The notes: generated by a model from the sequence alone, not told the origin. DNA of 6,107 nucleotides from JACCUZ01 sp038246575 (GCA_038246575.1 JBBRVU010000227.1:1-6107); one strand, 5' to 3'; positions 1 to 5,711 are shown, counted from the stretch's first letter. Made by a program: numbers and translations.

Positions 1-1
1 C

Positions 2-175
2 AGCCGCAAGGTCGCCGGCAAGACCGTCAGCCGCCTACTCACCCCGGAGCAGGCCGAGCAGTACCGGCAATGGATCGCCAACCGCCGCGCCTTGGACGAG
101 ATCACCGCAGCCCTCGACGAGACCTCACACCAAGCCGCCGCGCTGCTCACCGAGGCGACCCCGCCCAATCCGTAG
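2..175 (+). CDS. DUF6788-type protein, C-terminal end (5' truncated by window)
   Basis: The open frame enters from the left edge and gives 57 residues before a TAG stop at 173-175. It opens with SRKVAGKTVSRLLTPEQ, followed by a YRQWIANRR segment and a helical tail containing LDEITAALDE. This arrangement (basic strand, KTV(S/T)R, a 'TPEQAE' turn, then a W-I-x-N-R-R helix) is what I recall of the DUF6788 family. Those are small proteins of roughly 100-150 aa with an upstream Cys cluster that would lie outside this window. Their function is not established; I recall them near transposase genes, so this edge may border a mobile element. That association is from memory, not visible here. The family call is moderately secure because only the last third is seen. 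No terminator-like hairpin is obvious just downstream. Confidence 0.7.
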   Translation, partial: SRKVAGKTVSRLLTPEQAEQYRQWIANRRALDEITAALDETSHQAAALLTEATPPNP

Positions 176-198
176 CCTCAGCCCAGTGGGGGGCCAAA

Positions 199-390
199 TC
201 ACGCCCGAGAAGTGCGGAACGTCGGCTTGATCGCTTCTGGTCCTTCGATGTGCAGGGCGCCGCAACGGTCGCAGACGTCGCCGACGTAAGGGCCGGGCAG
301 GGCGAAACTCGCGTACCGGAGCCGCCAACTGTGCGGGCATGACTCCGGATCCGGCCAATCGAGGCCGGGAGGCATTCGCCACAGACGCAT
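199..390 (-). CDS. Small Cys/His-rich hypothetical protein (63 aa), possible zinc ribbon
   Basis: This leftward frame encodes 63 residues beginning MRLWRMPPGLDWPDP. It carries a C18-P-H20 motif and a later C40-D-R-C43-G pair, so CPH...CxxC could form one zinc site in a very small ribbon or knuckle fold. The start at 390 is preferred because a GAGGG lies 8 bases upstream. An ATG at 396 is only 2 bases from that GAGGG, and the longer GTG start at 468 has no ribosome binding site and adds composition unlike the rest. The protein ends with a short basic tail after an IEGPEAIKP segment. I do not recognise the family. It lies tail-to-tail with the DUF6788 gene, 23 bases away. Support is the metal-ligand pattern, the W/P-rich plausible sequence and the ribosome binding site; a chance frame in GC-rich DNA remains possible. 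Confidence 0.4.
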   Translation of the reverse strand: MRLWRMPPGLDWPDPESCPHSWRLRYASFALPGPYVGDVCDRCGALHIEGPEAIKPTFRTSRA

Positions 391-619
391 AGCCATATCC
401 CTCGAGCCAAAGGTGGAGCGGTAGCACGATGAGTGCGCCCGCCTGCTCACCGCAAGTATGGCCGTCACGCTGGCGCGTTGAGAAGGGGCACTGGGCTGTC
501 CCAGCCGCTGGTGTCGGTGCTGGTCAACAACCTCGACGAGTCCGTTGCCGCGTCTATGACCCGACCGCAGGAGCAGTCAACTGCACTGGCGCGGTCTGCT
601 CGAGGGGGTGGCGCGGTTG
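391..619. other. Non-coding or degenerate stretch
   Basis: About 230 bases with only short, mutually overlapping frames. One rightward frame (433-636) contains a LSQPLVSVLVNNLDE segment and another gives LHWRGLLEGVARLLQVP. Both look protein-like for short runs, but neither has a good start, and the second has no continuous frame around it. This may be a decayed gene between two intact leftward genes, or simply GC-rich spacer. It should also hold the promoter of the small gene starting at 390, for which I see no convincing -10/-35. Confidence 0.35.
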
Positions 620-1090
620 CTACAGGTGCCAGTTGACCGCGTCCAGGCTGCCGGCGCGCACGTCGAGCTCGTAGGGGCGCTCGTCGTCGTCAGCGAAGAC
701 GGCGGTGAAGCCGGCCGCGTGCAGGATGTGCAGGGCGGCCGTGGTCATCGCGTGGGCGACTTCGCCGTGGAACTTGATCGCCAGGTGGGTGTAGTCGTGG
801 CGCAGCACCGCGTCCTTGGCCTGCCGACCCACCGTCCCGCCGGGCGCCCACATGACGAAGACGCCGCCGGCGAGGTCGGCGCCGGCGTCGACCTCGACGT
901 AGTAGCCGCGGTCCCGGTCGGTGTCCGGGTGGGCCAGGTCGGCGGGGCAGCCGGCAGCCCGCAGCGCGGCGACCACGGAGGCGGCCAGGGCGTCCCGCTC
1001 GGCGATCTCGTCGTCGGTGGCGTAGGCCCAGCCGGGCGTGCGCAGCGACTGCTCATTGGTCGCGGTGCCGTTCACGTCCAGCTCGGTCAT
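620..1090 (-). CDS. Uncharacterised acidic cytoplasmic protein (156 aa)
   Basis: This leftward gene runs from an ATG at 1090 to a TAG at 620-622. The protein has no signal peptide and no membrane segment, and is rich in Asp, Glu and Ala. In order it shows an N-terminal helix around residues 25-47 (EIAERDALAASVVAALRAAG), a strand with YYVEVDAGADLAGGVFVMW near 63-81, a His-rich segment (LRHDYTHLAIKFHGEVAHAM) near 95-115, then a helix and a final strand with FTAVFADDDERPYELDV. I recall similar 'YVEVDxGAD..GGVFVxW' and 'ADDDxRPxxxxV' wording in unannotated actinobacterial proteins, but no function is known to me. Codon bias is strongly GC3, and rightward frames across the same bases are shadows. 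The ribosome binding site is a weak TGAGGC next to the ATG. The next gene is divergent and 300 bases away, so this is probably a single-gene unit. Confidence 0.75.
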   Translation of the reverse strand: MTELDVNGTATNEQSLRTPGWAYATDDEIAERDALAASVVAALRAAGCPADLAHPDTDRDRGYYVEVDAGADLAGGVFVMWAPGGTVGRQAKDAVLRHDYTHLAIKFHGEVAHAMTTAALHILHAAGFTAVFADDDERPYELDVRAGSLDAVNWHL

Positions 1091-1118
1091 GCCTCAACCG
1101 TAGTGATGCGGACGCCGG

Positions 1119-1130
1119 CCGGCGCGCCGG
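1119..1130. repeat. Perfect 12-base palindrome CCGGCGCGCCGG
   Basis: The sequence CCGGCGCGCCGG is its own reverse complement. It lies 29 bases upstream of the leftward start at 1090, where a repressor or activator site for that gene could sit. In DNA this GC-rich a palindrome of G and C only has a fair chance of arising without function. Confidence 0.35.
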
Positions 1131-1381
1131 TGTGGTCGGGATGACCTGCCGGGTGCGGATGGCCGTGGAGTGCCCACCCGAGGGCGTTGATCTTGCCGCG
1201 ATCTGGCGGCGACAAGGGCTATGTGCCCGAGCCGCACGGGGCGACTCTCTGCTGCCGCTGCCGGCCTGGACCGATCTCTTGCCAGGTTCCACGCCAGCCA
1301 CGACGATGGGTACCCCCGGGCGTACTGCACGGGCTCACCGGACGCCCACTGCCCGGACGTCAGGACACCACATCTAGCCAT

Positions 1382-1386
1382 GGAGG
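1382..1386 (+). promoter_or_regulatory. Ribosome binding site that fixes the start of the hemerythrin-like gene
   Basis: GGAGG at 1382-1386 is followed by a 5-base spacer and ATG at 1392. An in-frame ATG at 1380 overlaps this site and has no upstream purine run, so 1392 is the better start. Confidence 0.65.
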
Positions 1387-1391
1387 CGTCG

Positions 1392-1853
1392 ATGGCAACG
1401 AGTCCCTCGACGCCGGACCAGGCTTCCTTGGAGGCCTTGCGGCTGCGACGTGCTGAGCTGCGCCAGTCGATGAGCGTGCTGGAGCATGCGATGGCCGAGC
1501 CAGCACCGATTGGTCATGCTCGCTGGGCCGGGCGCGTCCATGTGGCGCTGGTTGAGTTGTCGGCTGACGTTCGCGTGCATGTCGAGGTCACGCAAGGGGA
1601 GGCGGGGTTGCACTCCGACGTGCTCGCAGCAGCGCCACGTCTGTCCGGTGCGGTCGCCCGCCTCGCCCGAGAACACGGGCAGATCAGCGACCTCGTCGAT
1701 GATCTGCTCGCCCGAACGTCCGGGCCGGAGCCGAGCGTGGATCAGATCAGACGTCTTGGCACGACGCTTCTGGGTTTGTTGGTCCGTCACAGGCAACGAG
1801 GCTCCGACCTGCTCTACGAGGCCTACGAGTTCGACGTCGGCGGAGAGACCTGA
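1392..1853 (+). CDS. Hemerythrin-like domain protein (153 aa)
   Basis: The predicted protein is an all-helical, soluble polypeptide. It resembles the actinobacterial proteins annotated as hemerythrin-domain, which are four-helix bundles that can carry a di-iron site for oxygen or redox sensing. Visible elements in order: helix 1 near residues 12-36 with Glu/Arg heptads; W45 followed by the helix with H50 and the segment around H63 (VRVHVEVTQGEAGLH); a PRL turn and helix with R-E-H95; then a last helix with R132-H133-R-Q-R-G-S-D139 leading to LLYEAYEFDVGGE at the C-terminus. The candidate metal ligands H63, E70, H95, H133 and D139 are inferred from spacing. The canonical HxxxE and HxxxxD spacings are not exact, so iron binding is uncertain. 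The frame stays open upstream to 1221, but composition and the GGAGG favour 1392. A short weak hairpin at 1859-1878 follows the TGA. Confidence 0.7.
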   Translation: MATSPSTPDQASLEALRLRRAELRQSMSVLEHAMAEPAPIGHARWAGRVHVALVELSADVRVHVEVTQGEAGLHSDVLAAAPRLSGAVARLAREHGQISDLVDDLLARTSGPEPSVDQIRRLGTTLLGLLVRHRQRGSDLLYEAYEFDVGGET

Positions 1854-1858
1854 CCACC

Positions 1859-1878
1859 GGCACCACGCCACGGGTGCC
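1859..1878 (+). terminator. Weak hairpin behind the hemerythrin-like gene
   Basis: GGCACC (1859-1864) pairs with GGTGCC (1873-1878) around an 8-base loop, starting 5 bases after the TGA at 1851-1853. There is no T-run, so termination here is only a possibility. Confidence 0.25.
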
Positions 1879-2158
1879 ACCACGAATCGTGACAAGCCGA
1901 TGTGCGTTCGCCGCGCACCTGCGCTACATCCGAGGGGATCTCACTCGTTTGCGTTGAGCCAGAACGGGCCAGACCGGGCGTAGCTCATGCCGCGATCCAG
2001 GAGAACGCACGTTGAGGCCGACTGTTCCGGGCGGTCGCCTTGTGCCGCGATGTGCGCACTGGTGTCTGCGCAATGTAGTCGCATCCTGGTGGGAGTTGAT
2101 TAGCGAAGCGACCCGCTGTTGGATGCGTGGCGGCTTCGTCCCGTTGCCATGAGCGCAA

Positions 2159-2193
2159 GGGGCCAGACCCCGCGCTGGTCGAGGTCTGGTCCC
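2159..2193 (-). terminator. Strong hairpin, probable terminator of the leftward gene pair
   Basis: An 11-base arm at 2159-2169 (GGGGCCAGACC) pairs with 2183-2193 (GGTCTGGTCCC) with one G-T wobble and a 13-base loop. Read leftward, it begins 32 bases beyond the stop at 2226. The leftward strand continues with TT after the stem but has no real U-run, which is common for actinobacterial terminators. It could also stop rightward transcription coming from the hemerythrin-like gene. Confidence 0.6.
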
Positions 2194-2225
2194 TGCTAGG
2201 CCGCCGTGCACGAGCCCGGCGTGTC

Positions 2226-2486
2226 TCAGTCGCAGGACGTGTCGCCGTACCAGGCGCAGAGCTCTCGCTCGAGCCGCTCGGCCCAGGCCCACATGTCGGT
2301 GACGGACTCGCTGCCGCGCTCGCTCTGCCGATGCAGGACGTAGGCGGCCGCTGTGAACGGTGTGGGCCCGGTGCCGCTGGGGGTGCTGGCCGAGGCTGTG
2401 GGTGCCACGGCCGCGCCGGTGACAAGCACCAAGGACAGCGCCACGCTGCGACGGGTGATGTGGTGGGTGTGGGTGCTGCGGATCAT
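2226..2486 (-). CDS. Small exported protein with signal peptide and two cysteines (86 aa)
   Basis: The start at 2486 is chosen because AAGGAA lies 4 bases upstream of the ATG and because a signal peptide begins there. The frame extends upstream to 2729, but that part is Ser/Arg/Pro-rich and antisense to the neighbouring gene. Residues 1-33 form a signal peptide: a basic and His-rich n-region with T11-R12-R13-S14-V15, a hydrophobic core ALSLVLVTGAAVA, and an A31-S-A33 cleavage motif. The Arg pair resembles a twin-arginine motif, so Tat export is possible beside Sec. The mature part is about 53 residues, with an amphipathic stretch containing WAWAERLEREL and two cysteines, C77 and C85, separated by AWYGDTS; these could form a disulfide outside the cell. 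No known family is recognised. It follows the membrane protein gene on the same strand after 97 bases, and the hairpin at 2159-2193 closes the unit. Confidence 0.75.
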   Translation of the reverse strand: MIRSTHTHHITRRSVALSLVLVTGAAVAPTASASTPSGTGPTPFTAAAYVLHRQSERGSESVTDMWAWAERLERELCAWYGDTSCD

Positions 2487-2524
2487 GATCTTCCTTTCCT
2501 TGACTGCCCGTTTCGGGCCGTTGT

Positions 2525-2545
2525 CTCCCGGCGCGCCGCCGGGAG
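2525..2545 (-). terminator. Perfect 9-base-pair hairpin between the two small leftward genes
   Basis: CTCCCGGCG (2525-2533) and CGCCGGGAG (2537-2545) pair perfectly around a 3-base loop. It lies between the stop of the membrane protein gene (2584) and the start of the exported protein gene (2486), and no U-run follows. It may attenuate transcription into the second gene, protect the 3' end of the first mRNA, or terminate a monocistronic transcript. Confidence 0.5.
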
Positions 2546-2583
2546 GTGTGTTGGGTCGGGGGTGCCGGCGGGTGGGTCGTCGG

Positions 2584-2904
2584 TCAGAGCGCGGCGACGG
2601 TGTCGCGGGTGGTGGCTCGGTGGCGCAGCCGGTGACCGAGCACCACGAGGCCGATGCCGAGCGCGACGATGACGCTGTTGAGGACCAGGTACGAGACGAA
2701 CTGCGTGGTCCGCATGGCTGACCAGTCACGCCCTCGGGTGCCGAATGCGTGGTCGTCGCCGTCGACCCACTGCATGAGCAGGAAGGCGGTCTGGAACGTG
2801 AACAGGTAGCTGTCGACCAGGACGTAGCTGATGACGGCCGTGCGTCGTGAGCGGACCAGGAGGCCGAGCGGGAACCCGATCAGGATGGTGAGGACGATGT
2901 TCAT
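2584..2904 (-). CDS. Small polytopic membrane protein (106 aa)
   Basis: The start at 2904 is supported by GGAGG (CCTCC at 2910-2914 on the + strand) with a 5-base spacer; the extra upstream residues to 2994 are hydrophilic and lack this support. The protein begins MNIVLTILIGFPLGLLVRSR, a first membrane helix ending in a basic stop. A second hydrophobic stretch follows (AVISYVLVDSYLFTFQTAFLLM, roughly residues 18-39), then a hydrophilic acidic loop with WVDGDDHAFGTRGRDW near 41-56, and a third helix (SYLVLNSVIVALGIGLVVLG, roughly 65-84) before a basic tail with HRLRHR. I recall similar unnamed actinobacterial membrane proteins but know no function. It is divergent from the sensor kinase across 152 bases and heads a pair with the exported protein, so a role at the envelope connected to the two-component system is a reasonable inference. 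Confidence 0.75.
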   Translation of the reverse strand: MNIVLTILIGFPLGLLVRSRRTAVISYVLVDSYLFTFQTAFLLMQWVDGDDHAFGTRGRDWSAMRTTQFVSYLVLNSVIVALGIGLVVLGHRLRHRATTRDTVAAL

Positions 2905-3056
2905 GCGGGCCTCCAGGTGCGGGTCGGATGCGGACATCTCGAGGTTCGCTGTGCCGGCCTGCCCGGGGCATCGGCGCAGTCGCTGAATCGGCACCCGGGT
3001 TCGGAGTAGGTGCTGGCACCGATGCCGCGGGTGCTGTCCCGTGCGAGCATGCTGGG
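2905..3056. promoter_or_regulatory. Divergent promoter region of the membrane protein and the sensor kinase
   Basis: This spacer carries the leftward ribosome binding site (2910-2914) and an imperfect inverted repeat (2962-3031). A CATGCT at 3048-3053 lies only a few bases ahead of the kinase GTG. There is no good purine run before that GTG, so a leaderless kinase transcript with CATGCT as its -10 is possible; no matching -35 is evident. Shared control of both directions by the neighbouring regulator is inferred. Confidence 0.45.
2962..3031. repeat. Inverted repeat in the divergent spacer, candidate operator
   Basis: GGCATCGG (2967-2974) is the exact reverse complement of CCGATGCC (3019-3026). 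Going outward, one mismatch is followed by four more pairs (CCCG at 2962-2965 with CGGG at 3028-3031), giving 12 of 13 paired positions. The half-site centres are about 52 bases apart, close to five helical turns, which would suit two regulator dimers on one DNA face. The 44-base gap makes a simple RNA hairpin less likely. Confidence 0.4.
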
Positions 3057-4976
3057 GTGAAGGCCGCGCAGGCTCGGGCGCTGACCCTCGGCGCCACCGT
3101 CGCCTGGGCCATCCCGGTGGGGCTGGCCGGGTACGTGGCCGCGCTCGGCATCCACGGAAATGGGTGGGGCCAGTTCGCCGGCTTCCTGCCGGAGCTGCTC
3201 ACGCCGGGGGTGTGCGTGGTTGCCGGGTGGTTGGTCGTCCGCCGTGTCCCCACCAGCCCGACAGGACCCGCACTGGCCTGGACCGGGGGCTGCATGTCGC
3301 TGGCCTTCGCTCTCGACGTCTTCACCCTGTCTGGGCTGTACGACGCCGTGCCAGGGGAGCGATCGGTTGCGGCCGCCGTGCCCGGCCTGTGGACCCTGGA
3401 CCTGCTGGGCCTGCTGGTGCTGCTGCTCGTCTTCCCCGACGGGCTGCGACCGGGCCGGGTCTGGCGGCTGGTGGTCCCGGTATACGGCGTGGCAACGATC
3501 GTGCTCGTCGTCGCGCTGTGGGGCTCGCGCAAGGCAGGCGACCGGATGGAGGGAGGGCCCACCAGCGGCCCCCGTGTCGTACTGCTGGGAATCGGGCTGG
3601 TGCTGGTGGCGACCTGCTTGGTGGCCGCCGTCGTGTCGCTGGTCCTTCGCTACCGCTCGGGTGATGAGGTGCTGCGACTTCGAGTTCGATGGCTGATGCT
3701 CGCCGGGGCGGCAATCGTGGCGCTGTTGGCGGCGGGCTGGGTCCTTGCGATCGGCTTCGACACCAGCCTGGATCTCGCCTACGGCCCCGCCCTGATCGGC
3801 ATCGTCATCCTGGTGCCGGCCGCGGTGGCGGTCGCGATCATCCACCACGACCTCTTCGACGTGGATCGCCTGCTGAGCCAGTCGGCGGCGTGGACGGTCA
3901 CCGTGGTGACGTCCGCGGTCGTCTTCGGGCTGGTCGTGCTGGGGGTGAGCGAGGTGTTCTCGCGGTCGTCGGGTCTTGACCTGACTGCGGCAGCGTTCGT
4001 GACCGCTCTGGTGCTCCTACCGCTGCACCGCCACGTGAGCGCCGCCGTGGCGCGTCTGGTCGACCGAGACCGCTTCGTGGCGGTGGCCGAAGTGGAACGG
4101 TTCGCGGCGGACGTCCGCGCCGGCCGGCGGGCGCCGGAGGAGATCGAGGCCGTGCTGCGCTGCGCGCACGCCGATCCGGGACTGCGGCTCTTCCTCGCCG
4201 AGGGAGACGGCTGGGTCGATCTCTCGGGCCAGACCTACCCGGACCCGGACGGCGTGACCCTGACCTTCGGTGGCGACGCAATCGCACGGATCTGGAGCGC
4301 CAGGGATTCCGCCCGCGCCCGCCGCCGTTTGGTGGAGCTGTCCCGGGCTGCCGCGGTCCCCGTGGAGGTGTGCCGCCTCAGGCTCGGTTTGCTGGCCGGC
4401 AGGGCACGCCTCATCGAGGCCACCGTCGCCGAGCGGCGCCGGCTCGAGCGTGACCTGCACGACGGCGCCCAGCAGCGGCTCATCGCGACGGGGATGCGGC
4501 TACGACGACTTCAAGGTGGGCTCGACGCCGCCCGCTCTGCCGAGATTGACGTCGCAGTGGCCGAGTTGGAAGGCACCGTCGCAGAGCTGCGTGCCCTGGC
4601 CCACGGCGTGCGGCCCAGCCGTCTCGATGACGGTCTTGTGCCCGCGCTGCAGGCGATGCGGTCCTCTACCCCGATTCCGCTGGACCTCGACGTGGGACCG
4701 CTGCCCGACCTCGGCGAGGTACAGCTGCTCAGCGCCTACCTGGTCGTCACCGAAGCCGTCACCAACTCGCTCAAGCACGCCCGGGCGACCCACGTTGGTG
4801 TCCGTGTTACCGACCGCAACGGGCGGCTGTTCGTCGAGGTCAACGACGACGGGGTCGGAGGTGCCCCGGTCGTCACCGCGCTGACCGCGCTAAGGGATCG
4901 GGTGGAGTCGGTCGGCGGCACGGTGACGATCTCCTCGCCATCAGGTGGTGGGACGACGGTGGAGGCGGTGCTCTGA
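3057..4976 (+). CDS. Polytopic membrane sensor histidine kinase, NarL/DesK (HPK7) type
   Basis: This 639-residue kinase would sense a membrane or small-molecule cue, autophosphorylate on histidine and pass the phosphate to the regulator encoded next. The N-terminal half has about ten hydrophobic segments (near 11-31, 46-63, 73-95, 111-126, 139-155, 174-197, 211-232, 242-262, 278-299, 309-324) with no large extracellular domain. A linker (VDRDRF, then residues 340-450, probably a worn GAF-like region) leads to the HisKA_3 domain with ERDLHDGAQQRL, where H468 is the phospho-acceptor. The HATPase has the N box EAVTNSLKHA (N570) and D597-D-G-V-G-G602. The usual second glycine box before LxxLRDR is replaced by V606-T-A-L, so nucleotide binding may be altered. 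GTG at 3057 is preferred; residues encoded from 2928 are low-complexity and lie in the divergent promoter region. The stop overlaps the regulator start (TGATG). Confidence 0.9.
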   Translation: MKAAQARALTLGATVAWAIPVGLAGYVAALGIHGNGWGQFAGFLPELLTPGVCVVAGWLVVRRVPTSPTGPALAWTGGCMSLAFALDVFTLSGLYDAVPGERSVAAAVPGLWTLDLLGLLVLLLVFPDGLRPGRVWRLVVPVYGVATIVLVVALWGSRKAGDRMEGGPTSGPRVVLLGIGLVLVATCLVAAVVSLVLRYRSGDEVLRLRVRWLMLAGAAIVALLAAGWVLAIGFDTSLDLAYGPALIGIVILVPAAVAVAIIHHDLFDVDRLLSQSAAWTVTVVTSAVVFGLVVLGVSEVFSRSSGLDLTAAAFVTALVLLPLHRHVSAAVARLVDRDRFVAVAEVERFAADVRAGRRAPEEIEAVLRCAHADPGLRLFLAEGDGWVDLSGQTYPDPDGVTLTFGGDAIARIWSARDSARARRRLVELSRAAAVPVEVCRLRLGLLAGRARLIEATVAERRRLERDLHDGAQQRLIATGMRLRRLQGGLDAARSAEIDVAVAELEGTVAELRALAHGVRPSRLDDGLVPALQAMRSSTPIPLDLDVGPLPDLGEVQLLSAYLVVTEAVTNSLKHARATHVGVRVTDRNGRLFVEVNDDGVGGAPVVTALTALRDRVESVGGTVTISSPSGGGTTVEAVL

Positions 4977-5641
4977 TGCGGGTCGTCGTCGGCGAGGACT
5001 CAATGCTCTTCCGGGAGGGGCTGGTGCGACTGCTCGCGGACGCCGGGCACGATGTGGTCGCTGCGGTCGGTGACGCGGCCGCGATGGAGGAGGCGGCGGA
5101 GAAGCTGCGGCCCGACCTGCTCATCGCTGACATCCGGATGCCGCCCGAGCTCGAGTCGGACGGCGCCCGCGCGGCCGCGAGGATCAGGCACACAAGCCCC
5201 GAGGTTGGAATCCTTTTGCTGTCGCAGCACATCGAGCTACATGACTGCCTGGATATGGTCGGGACACCCGGTTTCGGTTACCTCCTCAAGGACCGCGTCC
5301 TGCACCTGGCGGAGTTCGACGACGCGTTGCGGCGCGTAGCCGACGGCGGTAGCGCGATCGATCCAGAGATCATCCGTTCGCTGGTGACGGCGCGCCAGTC
5401 CTCAGCGCTGGAGGTCCTCAGCCCACGCGAGGTCGAGGTGCTCGCCCTGGTGGCAGAGGGCCACTCGAACGCCTCCATCGCCAGGCGTCTGTTCCTGTCC
5501 GAGCGCACCGTGATGGCGCACATGCGCTCGGTATTCACCAAGCTCGGGCTCGTCGAGGACGGCGCCACCCACCGCCGGGTGCTCGCGGTGGTCACCTTCC
5601 TCGACGCGCAGCCGGAGGTCCCGACAGCAGAGCGCCGGTAG
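4976..5641 (+). CDS. Response regulator, NarL/LuxR family (221 aa)
   Basis: This is the cytoplasmic, DNA-binding partner of the kinase. The receiver domain (about residues 1-118) has acidic residues E7 and D8, the phospho-acceptor D52 in LLIADIRMPP, the switch S83 in LLLSQH, and K105 in GYLLKDRV. The C-terminal LuxR-type helix-turn-helix (about 146-195) opens with LSPREVEVLALVAEGHSN and contains ERTVMAHMRSVFTKLGL, the recognition helix region. All key residues are present, so it should be a working, phosphorylation-controlled transcription factor. The ATG at 4976 shares its A with the kinase TGA, and GGAGG at 4960-4964 lies 11 bases upstream, so translation is probably coupled to the kinase. 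Likely targets, by analogy with similar pairs, are its own operon and the divergent small genes. A nested hairpin follows the TAG directly. Confidence 0.92.
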   Translation: MRVVVGEDSMLFREGLVRLLADAGHDVVAAVGDAAAMEEAAEKLRPDLLIADIRMPPELESDGARAAARIRHTSPEVGILLLSQHIELHDCLDMVGTPGFGYLLKDRVLHLAEFDDALRRVADGGSAIDPEIIRSLVTARQSSALEVLSPREVEVLALVAEGHSNASIARRLFLSERTVMAHMRSVFTKLGLVEDGATHRRVLAVVTFLDAQPEVPTAERR

Positions 5642-5671
5642 ACCATCCGGGCTACGCCCGTTCGAGTGGTC
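5641..5671 (+). terminator. Nested hairpin at the end of the kinase-regulator operon
   Basis: An inner stem CGGGC (5648-5652) / GCCCG (5656-5660) with a 3-base loop sits inside an outer pairing GACCA (5641-5645) / TGGTC (5667-5671). It starts at the last base of the TAG stop. There is no T-run, so it is either a U-less terminator or a 3'-end stabiliser. Confidence 0.4.
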
Positions 5672-5711
5672 GGATCGGAGTCCCGGCCATAACTTCCCGA
5701 AGACGTAGCGG

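Larger units (their letters stand above)
1091..1391. promoter_or_regulatory. Divergent intergenic region between the acidic protein and the hemerythrin-like gene
   Basis: This 301-base spacer must carry the promoters of both flanking genes. I see no convincing consensus -10/-35 on either strand. Features seen are a 12-base perfect palindrome at 1119-1130 and a Shine-Dalgarno GGAGG at 1382-1386 for the rightward gene. Short frames across it, such as 1132-1377, have low-complexity Arg/Pro/Thr content and look non-coding. Confidence 0.5.
1854..2225. other. Long intergenic stretch without a supportable gene
   Basis: These 372 bases lie between convergent genes. Frames here are short, overlap each other and lack ribosome binding sites. 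Structured elements seen: a 6-base stem with an 8-base loop at 1859-1878; a 7-base inverted repeat (CGCATCC at 2080-2086, GGATGCG at 2121-2127) with a 34-base loop; a 10-base direct repeat GGGCCAGACC at 1966-1975 and 2160-2169; and the strong hairpin at 2159-2193 listed separately. A small RNA or a decayed gene cannot be excluded. Confidence 0.5.

Noticed and set aside
608..1144. Rightward 178-aa frame over the acidic protein
   Set aside because: Val/Gly/Asp/Arg repeats typical of a complement frame. The leftward frame has more natural composition and a clear strand/helix pattern.
1132..1377. Possible gene in the divergent spacer containing LAAIWRRQGLCARAARGD
   Set aside because: A short stretch looks protein-like, but the frame ends in a Thr/Pro/Arg run, has no ribosome binding site, and the Cys pattern does not fit WhiB or another known family.
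1374..1983. Frames at 1374-1895 (-) and 1486-1983 (+) over the hemerythrin-like gene
   Set aside because: Overlapping shadows without ribosome binding sites; only the 1392-1853 frame has recognisable conserved segments.
2487..2729. Longer N-terminus for the exported protein starting at 2729
   Set aside because: The extra residues are Ser/Arg/Pro-rich, overlap the membrane protein gene in another frame and would bury the signal peptide.
2928..3056. Longer N-terminus for the sensor kinase starting at 2928
   Set aside because: It would add 43 low-complexity residues encoded inside the divergent promoter, just 23 bases from the opposite gene start, with no ribosome binding site.
2726..3848. Long leftward open frames (2726-3562 and 2901-3848) opposite the sensor kinase
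   Set aside because: They are rich in Pro, Arg, Gln, His and Thr with no domain, and lie antisense to a clear kinase with GC3 bias; they are shadow frames of GC-rich DNA.
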